44,710 nucleotides of DNA from Taibaiella sp. KBW10 (GCF_003852495.1 NZ_QAJI01000001.1:212074-256783); one strand, 5' to 3'. Positions 25,241 through 33,004 are shown, counted from the stretch's first letter. Translations and numbers: made by a program. The notes: generated by a model not told the origin, from the sequence alone.

Positions 25241-25544
25241 AGCAAGTTATCATCGCCATCCGAATACCGCCCCTATCACGCCGCCTCTTTACTTTTCCGG
25301 CAAGACTTTCTGATAGCCATATTATTCAGTATGAAATCTGCCTATACACACCTATTTTTTTCGTCAAGGGTTTATACAGCCTTGATTTTTTAGCGGCACC
25401 TTTTACATCAAGGCAAAAGGTAGCAATACCAATAAATGGAAATCAAAAAAACAAAGAAACTCATTGTTTCCAAAAAGCCGGTAAGCAATTTATTTTAAAA
25501 ACAGGACTTCCCATATAATACTAAATTAATTCAAAATTGGCTTT
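25241..25544. other. Non-coding gap with overlapping inverted repeats
   Basis: About 300 bases without a convincing gene. It contains TCAAGG (25364-25369), CCTTGA (25380-25385) followed by TTTTTT, a second TCAAGG (25408-25413), and an ACCTTTT/AAAAGGT pair (25398-25404 and 25415-25421). The first pair resembles a terminator. The rest is AT-rich and shows nothing else. Confidence 0.4.
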
Positions 25545-25552
25545 TACATTTG
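25545..25552 (+). promoter_or_regulatory. -7 box for the two-component operon
   Basis: TACATTTG is an exact TAnnTTTG match that ends only 4 bases before the ATG at 25557. If used, the mRNA would be leaderless or nearly so. Confidence 0.5.
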
Positions 25553-25556
25553 TATC

Positions 25557-26231
25557 ATGAAAATCCTGATTATAGAAGACGAGCCGGATTTGGCGCAAAG
25601 TATTGCCGAGTATCTCTCCGATGCTCAGTATTTGTGTGAACTGGCGTCCACTTTTAAGCAGGCCTTGGACAAAATAGAAACTTATGAATATGATTGCATC
25701 CTGTTGGACGTGATGTTGCCGGATGGCAATGGCATCAAACTGCTGGAACTATTGAAACAGGAGCAAAAGCAGGAAGGGGTTATCATCATTTCGGCCAAAG
25801 ATGCTTTGGAAGATAAAATAAAAGGATTAGAGATCGGTGCCGACGACTACCTCACTAAACCCTTTCATCTTTCAGAATTAGCGGCCCGCGTGTATTCTAT
25901 CATCAGAAGGAAACAATTCGGGAATCATAATATCATACAACAACAGGAACTGAGTATAGATCTGCGGGCGAAGACCGTTTCGGTACACGATCAGCATGTG
26001 GTACTCACCAAAAAAGAATTTGATCTGCTGGTCTATTTTATCGGGAACAAAAACAGGGTGATTTCCAAAAGTACGCTTGCGGAGCACCTTTCCGGCGACT
26101 TTGCCGATATGCTCGATAACCATGATTTTGTATATGCACATATTAAGAACCTCAAAAAGAAACTCAACGAGGCGCATTGCAGCCCTTATCTGAAAACAAT
26201 TTACGGCACAGGATATAAATGGGAAGCATGA
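25557..26231 (+). CDS. OmpR-family response regulator
   Basis: A 224-residue two-component response regulator. The receiver domain (about 1-115) has acidic residues E7-D8, phospho-acceptor Asp51 in CILLDVMLPDG, Ser79 and Lys101 in LTKPFH. The C-terminal winged helix (about 128-224) has LTKKEFDLLVYFI and the wing YLKTIYGTGYKWEA typical of OmpR/PhoB. The stop codon overlaps the kinase ATG as ATGA, so the pair is translationally coupled. Closest in layout to QseB/CzcR-like systems, but no target gene is visible next to it. Confidence 0.94.
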   Translation: MKILIIEDEPDLAQSIAEYLSDAQYLCELASTFKQALDKIETYEYDCILLDVMLPDGNGIKLLELLKQEQKQEGVIIISAKDALEDKIKGLEIGADDYLTKPFHLSELAARVYSIIRRKQFGNHNIIQQQELSIDLRAKTVSVHDQHVVLTKKEFDLLVYFIGNKNRVISKSTLAEHLSGDFADMLDNHDFVYAHIKNLKKKLNEAHCSPYLKTIYGTGYKWEA

Positions 26232-27523
26232 AAAACCTATTACAAAAATCACTAAAGCCTTTTATTATCTACGCCTTGCTTGTGCTGGCGGCAAGCGTTC
26301 CGGTATACTACCTGCTGGTCGATAATATCTGGCAAAAAGAATTGGATGAGCATAACCAAATTGTAGCCGCCAGAACTGCTTATCAGCTCAACCAGCTTCA
26401 ACTGAATCAGAAAGAACTGGACAGCAGTATCGTATTATGGAACCGGATGCAACCGGAGACTTCCTTACAAAAGGCCGAGGAACATACTCCACTAAAGGAT
26501 AGCAGCTACACGCTTACCCGAATGAATACATACACGCCGGCACATGTAGCTGATCGTTTCAGAGGCCTGCGAAAAAATATCAAGGTCAATGGAACATCTT
26601 ATATACTAACTATAGAAACGAATATTGAAGAAACAGAGGAGACTGTTCTCGTGATTGCGCTCGCGACCCTGCTTTTTTTTATTGTGCTGGTGGTGGGTTT
26701 GGTGATCCTGAACAGAAGGTTATCCCAAAAATTATGGCAGCCTTTTCAGTCTACCTTAAAACAATTGAAATCATTCCGCCTGCACCAACAGCAATCAATC
26801 CATTTCGAAACTTCGGATACCCTTGAGTTTGAACAATTGAACGAAGCCTTGAGCAAACTGATCCATAATAATATTGCGGCATATGCCATACAAAAAGAAT
26901 TTACCGAAAATGCCGCACATGAATTACAAACGCCTTTAGCCATCATCAAAAACAAGCTGGATTTGCTGTTACAAAAGGATGCCCTCACGGATCGGCAATA
27001 CCAGATTATAGAAGACCTCAACAAATCGCTGAGCCGGATTTCCAGGATTAATAAAAACTTATTGCTGCTGGCAAAAATAGAGAACCAGCAATTTGATGCC
27101 ACACAAGAGGTGAATATTAGTGCACTTATTGAGCAAAGTATTAAGGTATTGGGAGAACATATCGAACATAAAGGCCTGGAGATCGATCAAAACATAGGAA
27201 CCGATATACAAGTCAAAGGCAATATAACCCTGGTAGAATTACTGATTCAAAATTTATTGCTCAATGCCATCCGGCATACCCCCGCACAGGGCCACATCAG
27301 AATAGTACTCCACGCGCAACAATTAATATTTACCAACAGTGGCACCAACGCACTAGATTCCGCTAAATTATTCCAAAGATTTACCCGACAAAGCAACGAC
27401 ACGGGCGGCACAGGTTTAGGACTGGCCATTATTGAGCAGATCTGCCAGTTTCATGGCTGGACGGTACACTACGCATTCCAGAACGGAACGCACACCTTTA
27501 GCGTAGATTTTAGCAAAAGATAA
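26228..27523 (+). CDS. Sensor histidine kinase
   Basis: A 431-residue membrane kinase that partners the preceding response regulator. Two membrane helices (about 12-31 and 139-161) enclose a roughly 105-residue periplasmic sensor region. The cytoplasmic part follows: the H box ENAAHELQTP with phospho-acceptor His231, an N box LIQNLLLNAIRHTP, and the G2 box TGLGLAIIEQICQFHGW. The G1 region is the reduced form TNSGT. The start is the ATG at 26228 that overlaps the regulator stop as ATGA. The stimulus is unknown. A terminator follows. Confidence 0.92.
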   Translation: MKNLLQKSLKPFIIYALLVLAASVPVYYLLVDNIWQKELDEHNQIVAARTAYQLNQLQLNQKELDSSIVLWNRMQPETSLQKAEEHTPLKDSSYTLTRMNTYTPAHVADRFRGLRKNIKVNGTSYILTIETNIEETEETVLVIALATLLFFIVLVVGLVILNRRLSQKLWQPFQSTLKQLKSFRLHQQQSIHFETSDTLEFEQLNEALSKLIHNNIAAYAIQKEFTENAAHELQTPLAIIKNKLDLLLQKDALTDRQYQIIEDLNKSLSRISRINKNLLLLAKIENQQFDATQEVNISALIEQSIKVLGEHIEHKGLEIDQNIGTDIQVKGNITLVELLIQNLLLNAIRHTPAQGHIRIVLHAQQLIFTNSGTNALDSAKLFQRFTRQSNDTGGTGLGLAIIEQICQFHGWTVHYAFQNGTHTFSVDFSKR

Positions 27524-27531
27524 GGCATAAA

Positions 27532-27557
27532 AAAGCCCGGTAAGACTACCGGGCTTT
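27532..27557. terminator. Shared bidirectional terminator
   Basis: AAAGCCCGGTA (27532-27542), loop AGAC, TACCGGGCTTT (27547-27557), with A/T tracts on both sides. It sits between the convergent histidine kinase and fasciclin genes and can serve both. Confidence 0.88.
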
Positions 27558-27592
27558 ATAAACTTACACTAAAAATGAATACCCAAGATTAC

Positions 27593-28165
27593 TTAAGGCA
27601 TCAAAACTTTATCAATCACGTGAATCACTCCATTAGACTGGTTCACATCTGCAATCGTTACTTTGGCATCATTACCTTTTGAATCTCTTACATACAGGTT
27701 TTTACCTTTAGTCCAGAACGTCAGTTCTTCTCCCTGTACGGTTTTCATCATGGCTTTACCACCGCCTTTTTTTACCGCATCCCAAACCATTTGCGCACTA
27801 TATTTGCCCGGTATTACGTGATACGTAAGAATCTGGGTCAACTGAGCTTTATTTTCCGGTTTTACCAAAGTCTCTACCGTTCCTTTGGGTAATTTGTTAA
27901 ATGCTTCATTTGTCGGTGCAAACACGGTGAAGGGACCTGCAGAAGCCAGGGTCTCTACTAATCCTGCCGCTTTTACTGCCGCAACCAATGTTGTATGGTC
28001 TTTAGAGTTTACAGCATTCTCTACAATATTTTTTGAGGGATACATAGGTGCACCACCTACCATTACTGTTTTTTCTGCACTCATTTTTTGAGCATTTACA
28101 TTTCCAGCGAATAAAAAGCTGAACGTCAGCATGCTTAAGGCGATTACTTTTGATGTTGTTGTCAT
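27593..28165 (-). CDS. Secreted fasciclin (FAS1) domain protein
   Basis: A 190-residue exported protein with a cleavable Sec signal (ending NVNAQ) and one FAS1 domain. H1 and H2 motifs are GPFTVFAPTNEAF and LTYHVIPGKYSA, ending GVIHVIDKVLMP. It is closely similar to the FAS1 lipoprotein at 19.7 kb through most of the domain but has no lipobox, so it is probably soluble in the periplasm or secreted. It is next to msrB and the ECF sigma/anti-sigma pair, and shares a promoter-like element with msrB. Confidence 0.92.
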   Translation of the reverse strand: MTTTSKVIALSMLTFSFLFAGNVNAQKMSAEKTVMVGGAPMYPSKNIVENAVNSKDHTTLVAAVKAAGLVETLASAGPFTVFAPTNEAFNKLPKGTVETLVKPENKAQLTQILTYHVIPGKYSAQMVWDAVKKGGGKAMMKTVQGEELTFWTKGKNLYVRDSKGNDAKVTIADVNQSNGVIHVIDKVLMP

Positions 28166-28223
28166 TGTTGTTGAATTTAGTAAGATGAATAATTAATTTA
28201 TTATGTGTTGAATCGTTTGCAAT

Positions 28224-28252
28224 CATTTACGAAGCCTGCTTCTTTTTGGATT
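28224..28252 (-). promoter_or_regulatory. Putative ECF-type promoter of fasciclin gene 2
   Basis: On the minus strand AATCC (28252-28248), exactly 16 bp, then CGTAAATG (28231-28224), 58 bases before the ATG. Eleven bases around the -10 (TTCGTAAATGA) are identical to those before msrB. Confidence 0.6.
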
Positions 28253-28274
28253 TATTTTTCAAAAAAATCTCGAT

Positions 28275-28799
28275 TTATTTTTGCGTATCGGGTTCAAAAT
28301 CCAGCGAAATAGAGTTCATACAAAAACGTTTTCCGGTTGGTTTCGGTCCATCATCGAAGATGTGCCCCAGGTGTGCATCACAGCGGCCACACAATACTTC
28401 TGTACGGGTCATGCTATGCGAATTATCTTCTTTATAAAGTACACTGTTCGCACGAAGTGGCTCATAAAAAGAAGGCCAGCCACAAGTCGTGGAAAATTTT
28501 GCCGTCGAGCGGAATAAAGGATTGCCGCAGGCGGCACAATAATAGGTGCCCTTTACATCGTATTCATAATATTTTCCGGTGAAGGCAAATTCTGTTTCTC
28601 CCTCCCGGGCAACGGCATATAATTCGGGCGATAATACTTTCTTCCATTCTGCATTTGTAACGGTAAGTCTTTTCGTATCCGTTCTGGAATAATAAGGATT
28701 TTGTTTCTGAGTAGATTGCGCCTTTCCGCTACAAGCGGTAGCTCCCAATAAAAGGACTGTCATTAAAGCGGCACCTATATATTCAACTGGCTTTTTCAT
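28275..28799 (-). CDS. msrB: Periplasmic MsrB lipoprotein
   Basis: A 174-residue peptide-methionine (R)-S-oxide reductase carried on a lipoprotein signal (ATACS, lipidated Cys about 23), so it acts outside the cytoplasm, repairing oxidised methionines in envelope proteins. Zinc ligands are C88/C91 (YYCAACG) and C137/C140 (LCGRCDAHLGH). The catalytic Cys is about 160 in GKRFCMNSISLDF, and a likely recycling Cys is at about 106 in TTCGWPSF. It needs electrons from a periplasmic thiol system not encoded here. The ECF-type element is 27 bases upstream. Confidence 0.94.
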   Translation of the reverse strand: MKKPVEYIGAALMTVLLLGATACSGKAQSTQKQNPYYSRTDTKRLTVTNAEWKKVLSPELYAVAREGETEFAFTGKYYEYDVKGTYYCAACGNPLFRSTAKFSTTCGWPSFYEPLRANSVLYKEDNSHSMTRTEVLCGRCDAHLGHIFDDGPKPTGKRFCMNSISLDFEPDTQK

Positions 28800-28825
28800 T
28801 GTCTCTAGTTTGTTGTTTTCCCTGT

Positions 28826-28854
28826 CATTTACGAAAAGTTTGATAAAATGGTTT
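28826..28854 (-). promoter_or_regulatory. Putative ECF-type promoter of msrB
   Basis: On the minus strand AAACC (28854-28850), exactly 16 bp, then CGTAAATG (28833-28826), 27 bases before the ATG. The 16-bp spacer holds a GTTTGATAAAA copy whose twin overlaps the -35 (see findings). Confidence 0.65.
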
Positions 28855-28886
28855 GATAAAAAACTTTTTTGTCCGCTTTATTTTTA

Positions 28887-28894
28887 TATTTTTG
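28887..28894 (+). promoter_or_regulatory. -7 box of the sigma/anti-sigma operon
   Basis: TATTTTTG is an exact housekeeping -7 match 22 bases before the sigma gene. A TTTG lies 15 bp upstream, shorter than the usual spacing. Confidence 0.5.
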
Positions 28895-28915
28895 TGAGAC
28901 ACAGCAAAAAACTTT

Positions 28916-29491
28916 TTGAATCCAGTTATAAAACTTTCCGAAGAAGAGCTTATCTCTTTATTACAACATAAAGACGAAAAGGCGTTTAATTATCTTTACG
29001 ATAATTACTCGGGGGCGATCTATGGATTGATTTTAAGAATTGTTATTTCTAAAGAATATGCAGAAGAAGTAATTCAGGATGTGTTCATGAAAGTGTGGAA
29101 GAATATTGGCCAGTATGATGTTTCGAAAGGAAGATTATACACCTGGATGATTAATATCTCCAGGAATACCGCTATTGATTACCTGAAATCCAAAAGCTAT
29201 CAGAATGAACAAAAAAACCAATCGCTTTCAAATTTCGTAAATGAAGACGGTTCCCAGTTCGAGAATAGTCATATTGACGACATTGGGATGAAACGTGCAG
29301 ACCTTATAGGAATGAAAAGCATTGTGTACAGTTTGAAGAGAGAGTGGCAGGAGCTGATAGAATTAGCTTATTATCAAGGATTCACCCAAATCGAAATTGC
29401 AGACAAATTAAGCATTCCTATAGGAACGGTTAAAACCCGTACCCGGAATGCATTATTAGCTTTAAAAGAATTATTAAAAGATTACCAGTAA
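28916..29491 (+). CDS. ECF-type RNA polymerase sigma factor
   Basis: A 191-residue sigma factor of the ECF group. Region 2 (about 22-90) includes YDNYSGAIYGLILRIV and EEVIQDVFMKVWKNI; region 4 (about 135-190) has WQELIELAYYQGFTQIEIA and the helix-turn-helix SIPIGTVKTRTRNAL. Regions 1 and 3 are lacking, as expected. The start is a TTG at 28916; no ATG exists before the region-2 core, so this is the only reasonable start. The anti-sigma gene begins 6 bases after its stop. It resembles the SigK-type subgroup that pairs with RskA. Confidence 0.92.
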   Translation: MNPVIKLSEEELISLLQHKDEKAFNYLYDNYSGAIYGLILRIVISKEYAEEVIQDVFMKVWKNIGQYDVSKGRLYTWMINISRNTAIDYLKSKSYQNEQKNQSLSNFVNEDGSQFENSHIDDIGMKRADLIGMKSIVYSLKREWQELIELAYYQGFTQIEIADKLSIPIGTVKTRTRNALLALKELLKDYQ

Positions 29492-29496
29492 ATAAA

Positions 29497-30360
29497 TTGG
29501 ATATACAATCATACATATCGTCCGGCATTATTGAAGCTTATGTCATGGGGCTCGCTACAGAAGAAGAGATTCAGATTCTGGAGTGTGTTCAGAAAAACAG
29601 TGCTGCAGTAAAACAGGCCATTATGGAAGCCCAGGAAACCCTAGCAGGTTTTGCTGAGCAAGAAGCGATTGCGCCCCCAACTCATTTAAAGGCAGCTATC
29701 TGGGCAAAAATTCAAGAAGAAGAAGAAAGAGAAGAAACAGCAGCACCTGAAAATAAAATACCTCTTATCGCTGAGATCCCGGTTGTGGAACCAACACCGA
29801 CAAGAGAAAATACTGTTTTTGTACCAAATCATGCGCCGGTTCAAAGGGCCAATAAAGTGCCTTTTAAAACAATCGCTGCAGCCGCTTCTATATTATTTAT
29901 CGTGAGTGCGGGTGGTTTAGTGTACCTGAATCAGGAGCAACAAAAGACGCAAAAACAATTGACGGCTTTACAGCAGGAACAGCAACAATCCCAACTTGCT
30001 TATAACAACTTGCAGAAAAAATGGGACATGAGCAGCAATCCGGAGATGAAAACCATAGCCCTTACCGGTGTGGAAAAACATCCGGGGATGAAAGCCATGG
30101 TATACCTGGATCATAAAACCAATCAGGCTTATCTGAGTGTAGAAAACCTGCCTCCGGCACCGAAAGACCAGCAATACCAGTTATGGGCTATTGTAGATGG
30201 CAAACCGGTAGATGCCGGGATGTATGATCCGCGATCTGACGGTTCTGTACAAAAAATGTATGCCGTAGCAAATGCACAGGCTTTTGCGATTACCCTCGAA
30301 AAAAGCGGTGGCAGCCCAAGCCCAACCATGGAAAACATGTATGTAATGGGTAAAATTTAG
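29497..30360 (+). CDS. RskA-like membrane anti-sigma factor
   Basis: A 287-residue single-pass inner-membrane protein expected to hold the sigma factor inactive. The N-terminal cytoplasmic domain opens ISSGIIEAYVMGLATEEE, typical of RskA-type anti-sigma factors; a flexible Pro/Glu-rich linker follows. The membrane helix is at about 128-146 (AAAASILFIVSAGGLVYL), then a Gln-rich coiled coil (about 148-178). The periplasmic RskA domain contains LPPAPKDQQYQLWAIVDGKPVDAGMY. No zinc-binding HxxxCxxC motif is present. It starts with TTG at 29497, like the sigma gene. Confidence 0.9.
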   Translation: MDIQSYISSGIIEAYVMGLATEEEIQILECVQKNSAAVKQAIMEAQETLAGFAEQEAIAPPTHLKAAIWAKIQEEEEREETAAPENKIPLIAEIPVVEPTPTRENTVFVPNHAPVQRANKVPFKTIAAAASILFIVSAGGLVYLNQEQQKTQKQLTALQQEQQQSQLAYNNLQKKWDMSSNPEMKTIALTGVEKHPGMKAMVYLDHKTNQAYLSVENLPPAPKDQQYQLWAIVDGKPVDAGMYDPRSDGSVQKMYAVANAQAFAITLEKSGGSPSPTMENMYVMGKI

Positions 30361-30382
30361 ATCATTTTTCATAATCCATAAG

Positions 30383-30420
30383 AAAGACCGGACTTGCTTT
30401 TGCAATGCCGGTCTTTTTGT
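30383..30420 (+). terminator. Terminator of the sigma/anti-sigma operon
   Basis: AAAGACCGG (30383-30391), an inner hairpin, CCGGTCTTT (30408-30416), then Ts. It lies 22 bases past the anti-sigma stop, so the following barrel gene is a separate unit. Confidence 0.88.
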
Positions 30421-30498
30421 ATGCCCGGAACTATCACTTCAGAATTTCTTCTAAATCGCTACGGAGCTTTGCATTATCATAATACAATCAACAGCATC

Positions 30499-32925
30499 AT
30501 GCAAAAGAACCATTTGACACGGGCACTAACCTTTTTTTTCAGCCTCACATTCCTTTTTGTGACCCAAACTTATGCCCAGCAAAAGTCTGTAACCTTATCC
30601 GGGCTGGTGAAAGATAAAGCAACTAAAGAAAACCTGCCCTATGTAAATGTAGTCCTCAAAGCTGCAAAAGACAGCACCTTCATTACCGGTACCGTAACTA
30701 ATGAAGAAGGCCGCTTTTCCCTTAACAGTATTCCTCCTGAAAACTATATTCTGGAAACTGCCTATCTGGGCTACACGCCACAGTACACTCCGCTGTATGT
30801 AGGCAATCTTTCTGAGTTCCTCGATATCGCCCACATTGAATTAACGCCCCTCAGTACGACTTTAACAGATGTAGTCGTTACGGTCCGGCAAGATGATCTC
30901 AGTGCAAAATTGGATAAAAAGACATTTTCAATAGCCGATAACATCAGTCAGGCCGGAGGCTCCGTATTACAATCGATGCAAAACCTTCCCGGTATTACCG
31001 TACAGGAGGGTAAAGTACAACTGCGCGGCAATGATAAAGTCACGGTACTGATCGATGGCAAACAAACCGCCATGACCGGTTTTGGCAGCCAGACGGGTTT
31101 GGATAATATACCGGCATCGGCGATCGACAAAATAGAGATCATCAACAACCCTTCCGCTAAATATGATGCAAATGGCAATGCAGGGATTATTAACATCATC
31201 ATGAAAAAGGAAAAACAAGAAGGGTTTAATGGTAAGATCGGCTTTACCGGCGGACTGGGGTCGCTTTGGCAACGCAGAAGCAACCTACCGGGCATTCGTC
31301 CGCAATACCAATTTACCCCAAAACTAAACCCATCCTTATCTTTTAATTACCGAAAAAATAAGATCAATGTTTTTTTCCAGGCAGATAATCTGTACAACCA
31401 AAGCCTGAATAAAAATGAGTTTGTCACCCGAACTTATGATGACGGCAGCATTATACAACAACAAACCAAACGCAACCGGAACACAAATTACCTCACCGCT
31501 AAAGCAGGGCTGGACTGGTATCTGAATGCCCGCAATACGCTCACGGTATCCACCATGTTTGGCAGTGAAAAGATCATAGATCGTGGTGATGAACCTTTCT
31601 TTAATGCAGACCTTAGCCAAAGAAAAAGACTATGGCAGTTTCTGGAAGATGAATTAAAAACCACGGTGATGGCAACTGCCGTTTACCAGCACAAATTCAA
31701 GCAACCGGGCCATGTCGTGAACGCCGGGATCAATTATACTTTTCACCGCGAGAATGAGCAATACTTTTTTGACAATATTATGCCCACCTATACCGGAAAA
31801 GATGCCTTCAAATTACTTTCAGATGAGCATGTAGCCGATTTGAATCTTGATTATATAAAACCCCTGGCTTACGGACGGCTCGAAGGTGGGTTCAAATTCA
31901 GATACCGGACTATTCCAACCAATATGTTGTTTATCCCGGGACGGAACTCCCCACTGGATACCAATGCCGGCGGATGGGCAAAATATACCGAAACGATCCC
32001 TACCGTATATGGAAACTATATTTTTGAAAACCCTAAAATAGAAGCTGAGATCGGCCTACGCATAGAATATGTGGGCTTACAATATGATGTTAACCCGGGC
32101 CACAACACCTATAAAAGTGATGGCTATCATTACACCCAGCCTTTTCCTAACCTACGCTTCGCTTATAAATTTGATGAACACAACAGGCTTTCCTTCTTCT
32201 ACAACCGCAGGGTAGATCGTCCGAATGAGGTGGATATCCGTATTTTTCCAAAATATGATGATGCCGAGATCATTAAAGTGGGCAATCCGGCCTTGAGACC
32301 CCAATTCACGAATAGCCTGGAATTGGGTTATAAAAACGGTAGTCACGACGGTTATGTTTATGCGGCATTATACCACCGGATGGCTTTAGGTACCATTACG
32401 CGTATTGCCAGTACCGTTCCGGGCAGCGAATTGATTTATGCGATCTTCCAGAATGCCGGCAAAAGTTATAATACAGGAATAGAAGCTATTTGGGATCAAA
32501 AAATAGCCAAAGCCTATCGCTTCAATTTGAATGCCACGGTCTATCGAAACCAGATTGATGCCTTCACGGTAAGCAATCTGTATCCGGTACCCAATTCCTT
32601 TACGGCAGCACAACAAGAAATTATTTCTGGCAATGTAAAGCTCAATAATATGTTTCAGTTAGGTAAGAATCTTAAAGCTCAGCTGACAGCCGTATACTGG
32701 GCTCCGGATATTATCCCTCAGGGAAAAATGTATGCCCGGTTTTCTATCGATATGGGTATACAGCAGCAAATTCAAAAAGGCAAAGGCAGTATATTTATCA
32801 ATGCAAGTGATCTCCTGAATACAATGGTCAGTAAAAAGCGTATTTACGGCAATGGCTTTCAGTACCTCAGTACAGACTATTATGAAACACAGGTATTTCG
32901 TATAGGCTACAACTATAAATTTTAA
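30499..32925 (+). CDS. TonB-dependent-receptor-like outer-membrane barrel
   Basis: An 808-residue outer-membrane protein. After the signal peptide (about 1-27, ending TYAQ) comes a carboxypeptidase-regulatory-like beta-sandwich (about 32-120; SGLVKDKATKENLPYVNVVL). A plug domain follows (about 125-225; VLQSMQNLPGITVQEGKVQLRG and IEIINNPSAKYDANGNAGIINI), then a C-terminal beta barrel ending FRIGYNYKF with the terminal aromatic. This is the Bacteroidota 'outer membrane beta-barrel family' layout; no SusD partner or FecR-type anti-sigma factor is present. The ATG at 30499 precedes the signal peptide directly; upstream in-frame codons overlap the terminator. Confidence 0.9.
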   Translation: MQKNHLTRALTFFFSLTFLFVTQTYAQQKSVTLSGLVKDKATKENLPYVNVVLKAAKDSTFITGTVTNEEGRFSLNSIPPENYILETAYLGYTPQYTPLYVGNLSEFLDIAHIELTPLSTTLTDVVVTVRQDDLSAKLDKKTFSIADNISQAGGSVLQSMQNLPGITVQEGKVQLRGNDKVTVLIDGKQTAMTGFGSQTGLDNIPASAIDKIEIINNPSAKYDANGNAGIINIIMKKEKQEGFNGKIGFTGGLGSLWQRRSNLPGIRPQYQFTPKLNPSLSFNYRKNKINVFFQADNLYNQSLNKNEFVTRTYDDGSIIQQQTKRNRNTNYLTAKAGLDWYLNARNTLTVSTMFGSEKIIDRGDEPFFNADLSQRKRLWQFLEDELKTTVMATAVYQHKFKQPGHVVNAGINYTFHRENEQYFFDNIMPTYTGKDAFKLLSDEHVADLNLDYIKPLAYGRLEGGFKFRYRTIPTNMLFIPGRNSPLDTNAGGWAKYTETIPTVYGNYIFENPKIEAEIGLRIEYVGLQYDVNPGHNTYKSDGYHYTQPFPNLRFAYKFDEHNRLSFFYNRRVDRPNEVDIRIFPKYDDAEIIKVGNPALRPQFTNSLELGYKNGSHDGYVYAALYHRMALGTITRIASTVPGSELIYAIFQNAGKSYNTGIEAIWDQKIAKAYRFNLNATVYRNQIDAFTVSNLYPVPNSFTAAQQEIISGNVKLNNMFQLGKNLKAQLTAVYWAPDIIPQGKMYARFSIDMGIQQQIQKGKGSIFINASDLLNTMVSKKRIYGNGFQYLSTDYYETQVFRIGYNYKF

Positions 32926-32928
32926 TCA

Positions 32929-32964
32929 CTTTAGATGTTGCCCTCAACAGAGCAGCATCTAAAG
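32929..32964 (+). terminator. Terminator after the outer-membrane barrel
   Basis: CTTTAGATG (32929-32937) with CATCTAAAG (32956-32964), extended inward with a G-T wobble to 13 bp. It directly follows the stop codon. There is little T tract, so it may work weakly. Confidence 0.6.
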
Positions 32965-32974
32965 CCTTAATAAG

Positions 32975-33004
32975 TACAAAAGCGCCTCGTCTTTTGTATC
33001 TTTG
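32975..33004 (+). promoter_or_regulatory. Inverted repeat over the fur-family promoter
   Basis: TACAAAAG (32975-32982), 8 bases, CTTTTGTA (32991-32998): a perfect 8+8 inverted repeat. It overlaps the first two bases of a TATCTTTG -7 box (32997-33004). This is a natural position for autorepression by the downstream regulator. Confidence 0.55.

Noticed and set aside
30394-30498. 35-codon N-terminal extension of the outer-membrane barrel
   Set aside because: It runs into the terminator of the previous operon and would bury the signal peptide; the ATG at 30499 fits.
30499-32925. The outer-membrane receptor as a target of the adjacent ECF sigma factor (FecI-like arrangement)
   Set aside because: The anti-sigma factor is RskA-type rather than FecR-type, a strong terminator separates the units, and the AAnCC-N16-CGTA element is not found upstream of the receptor.
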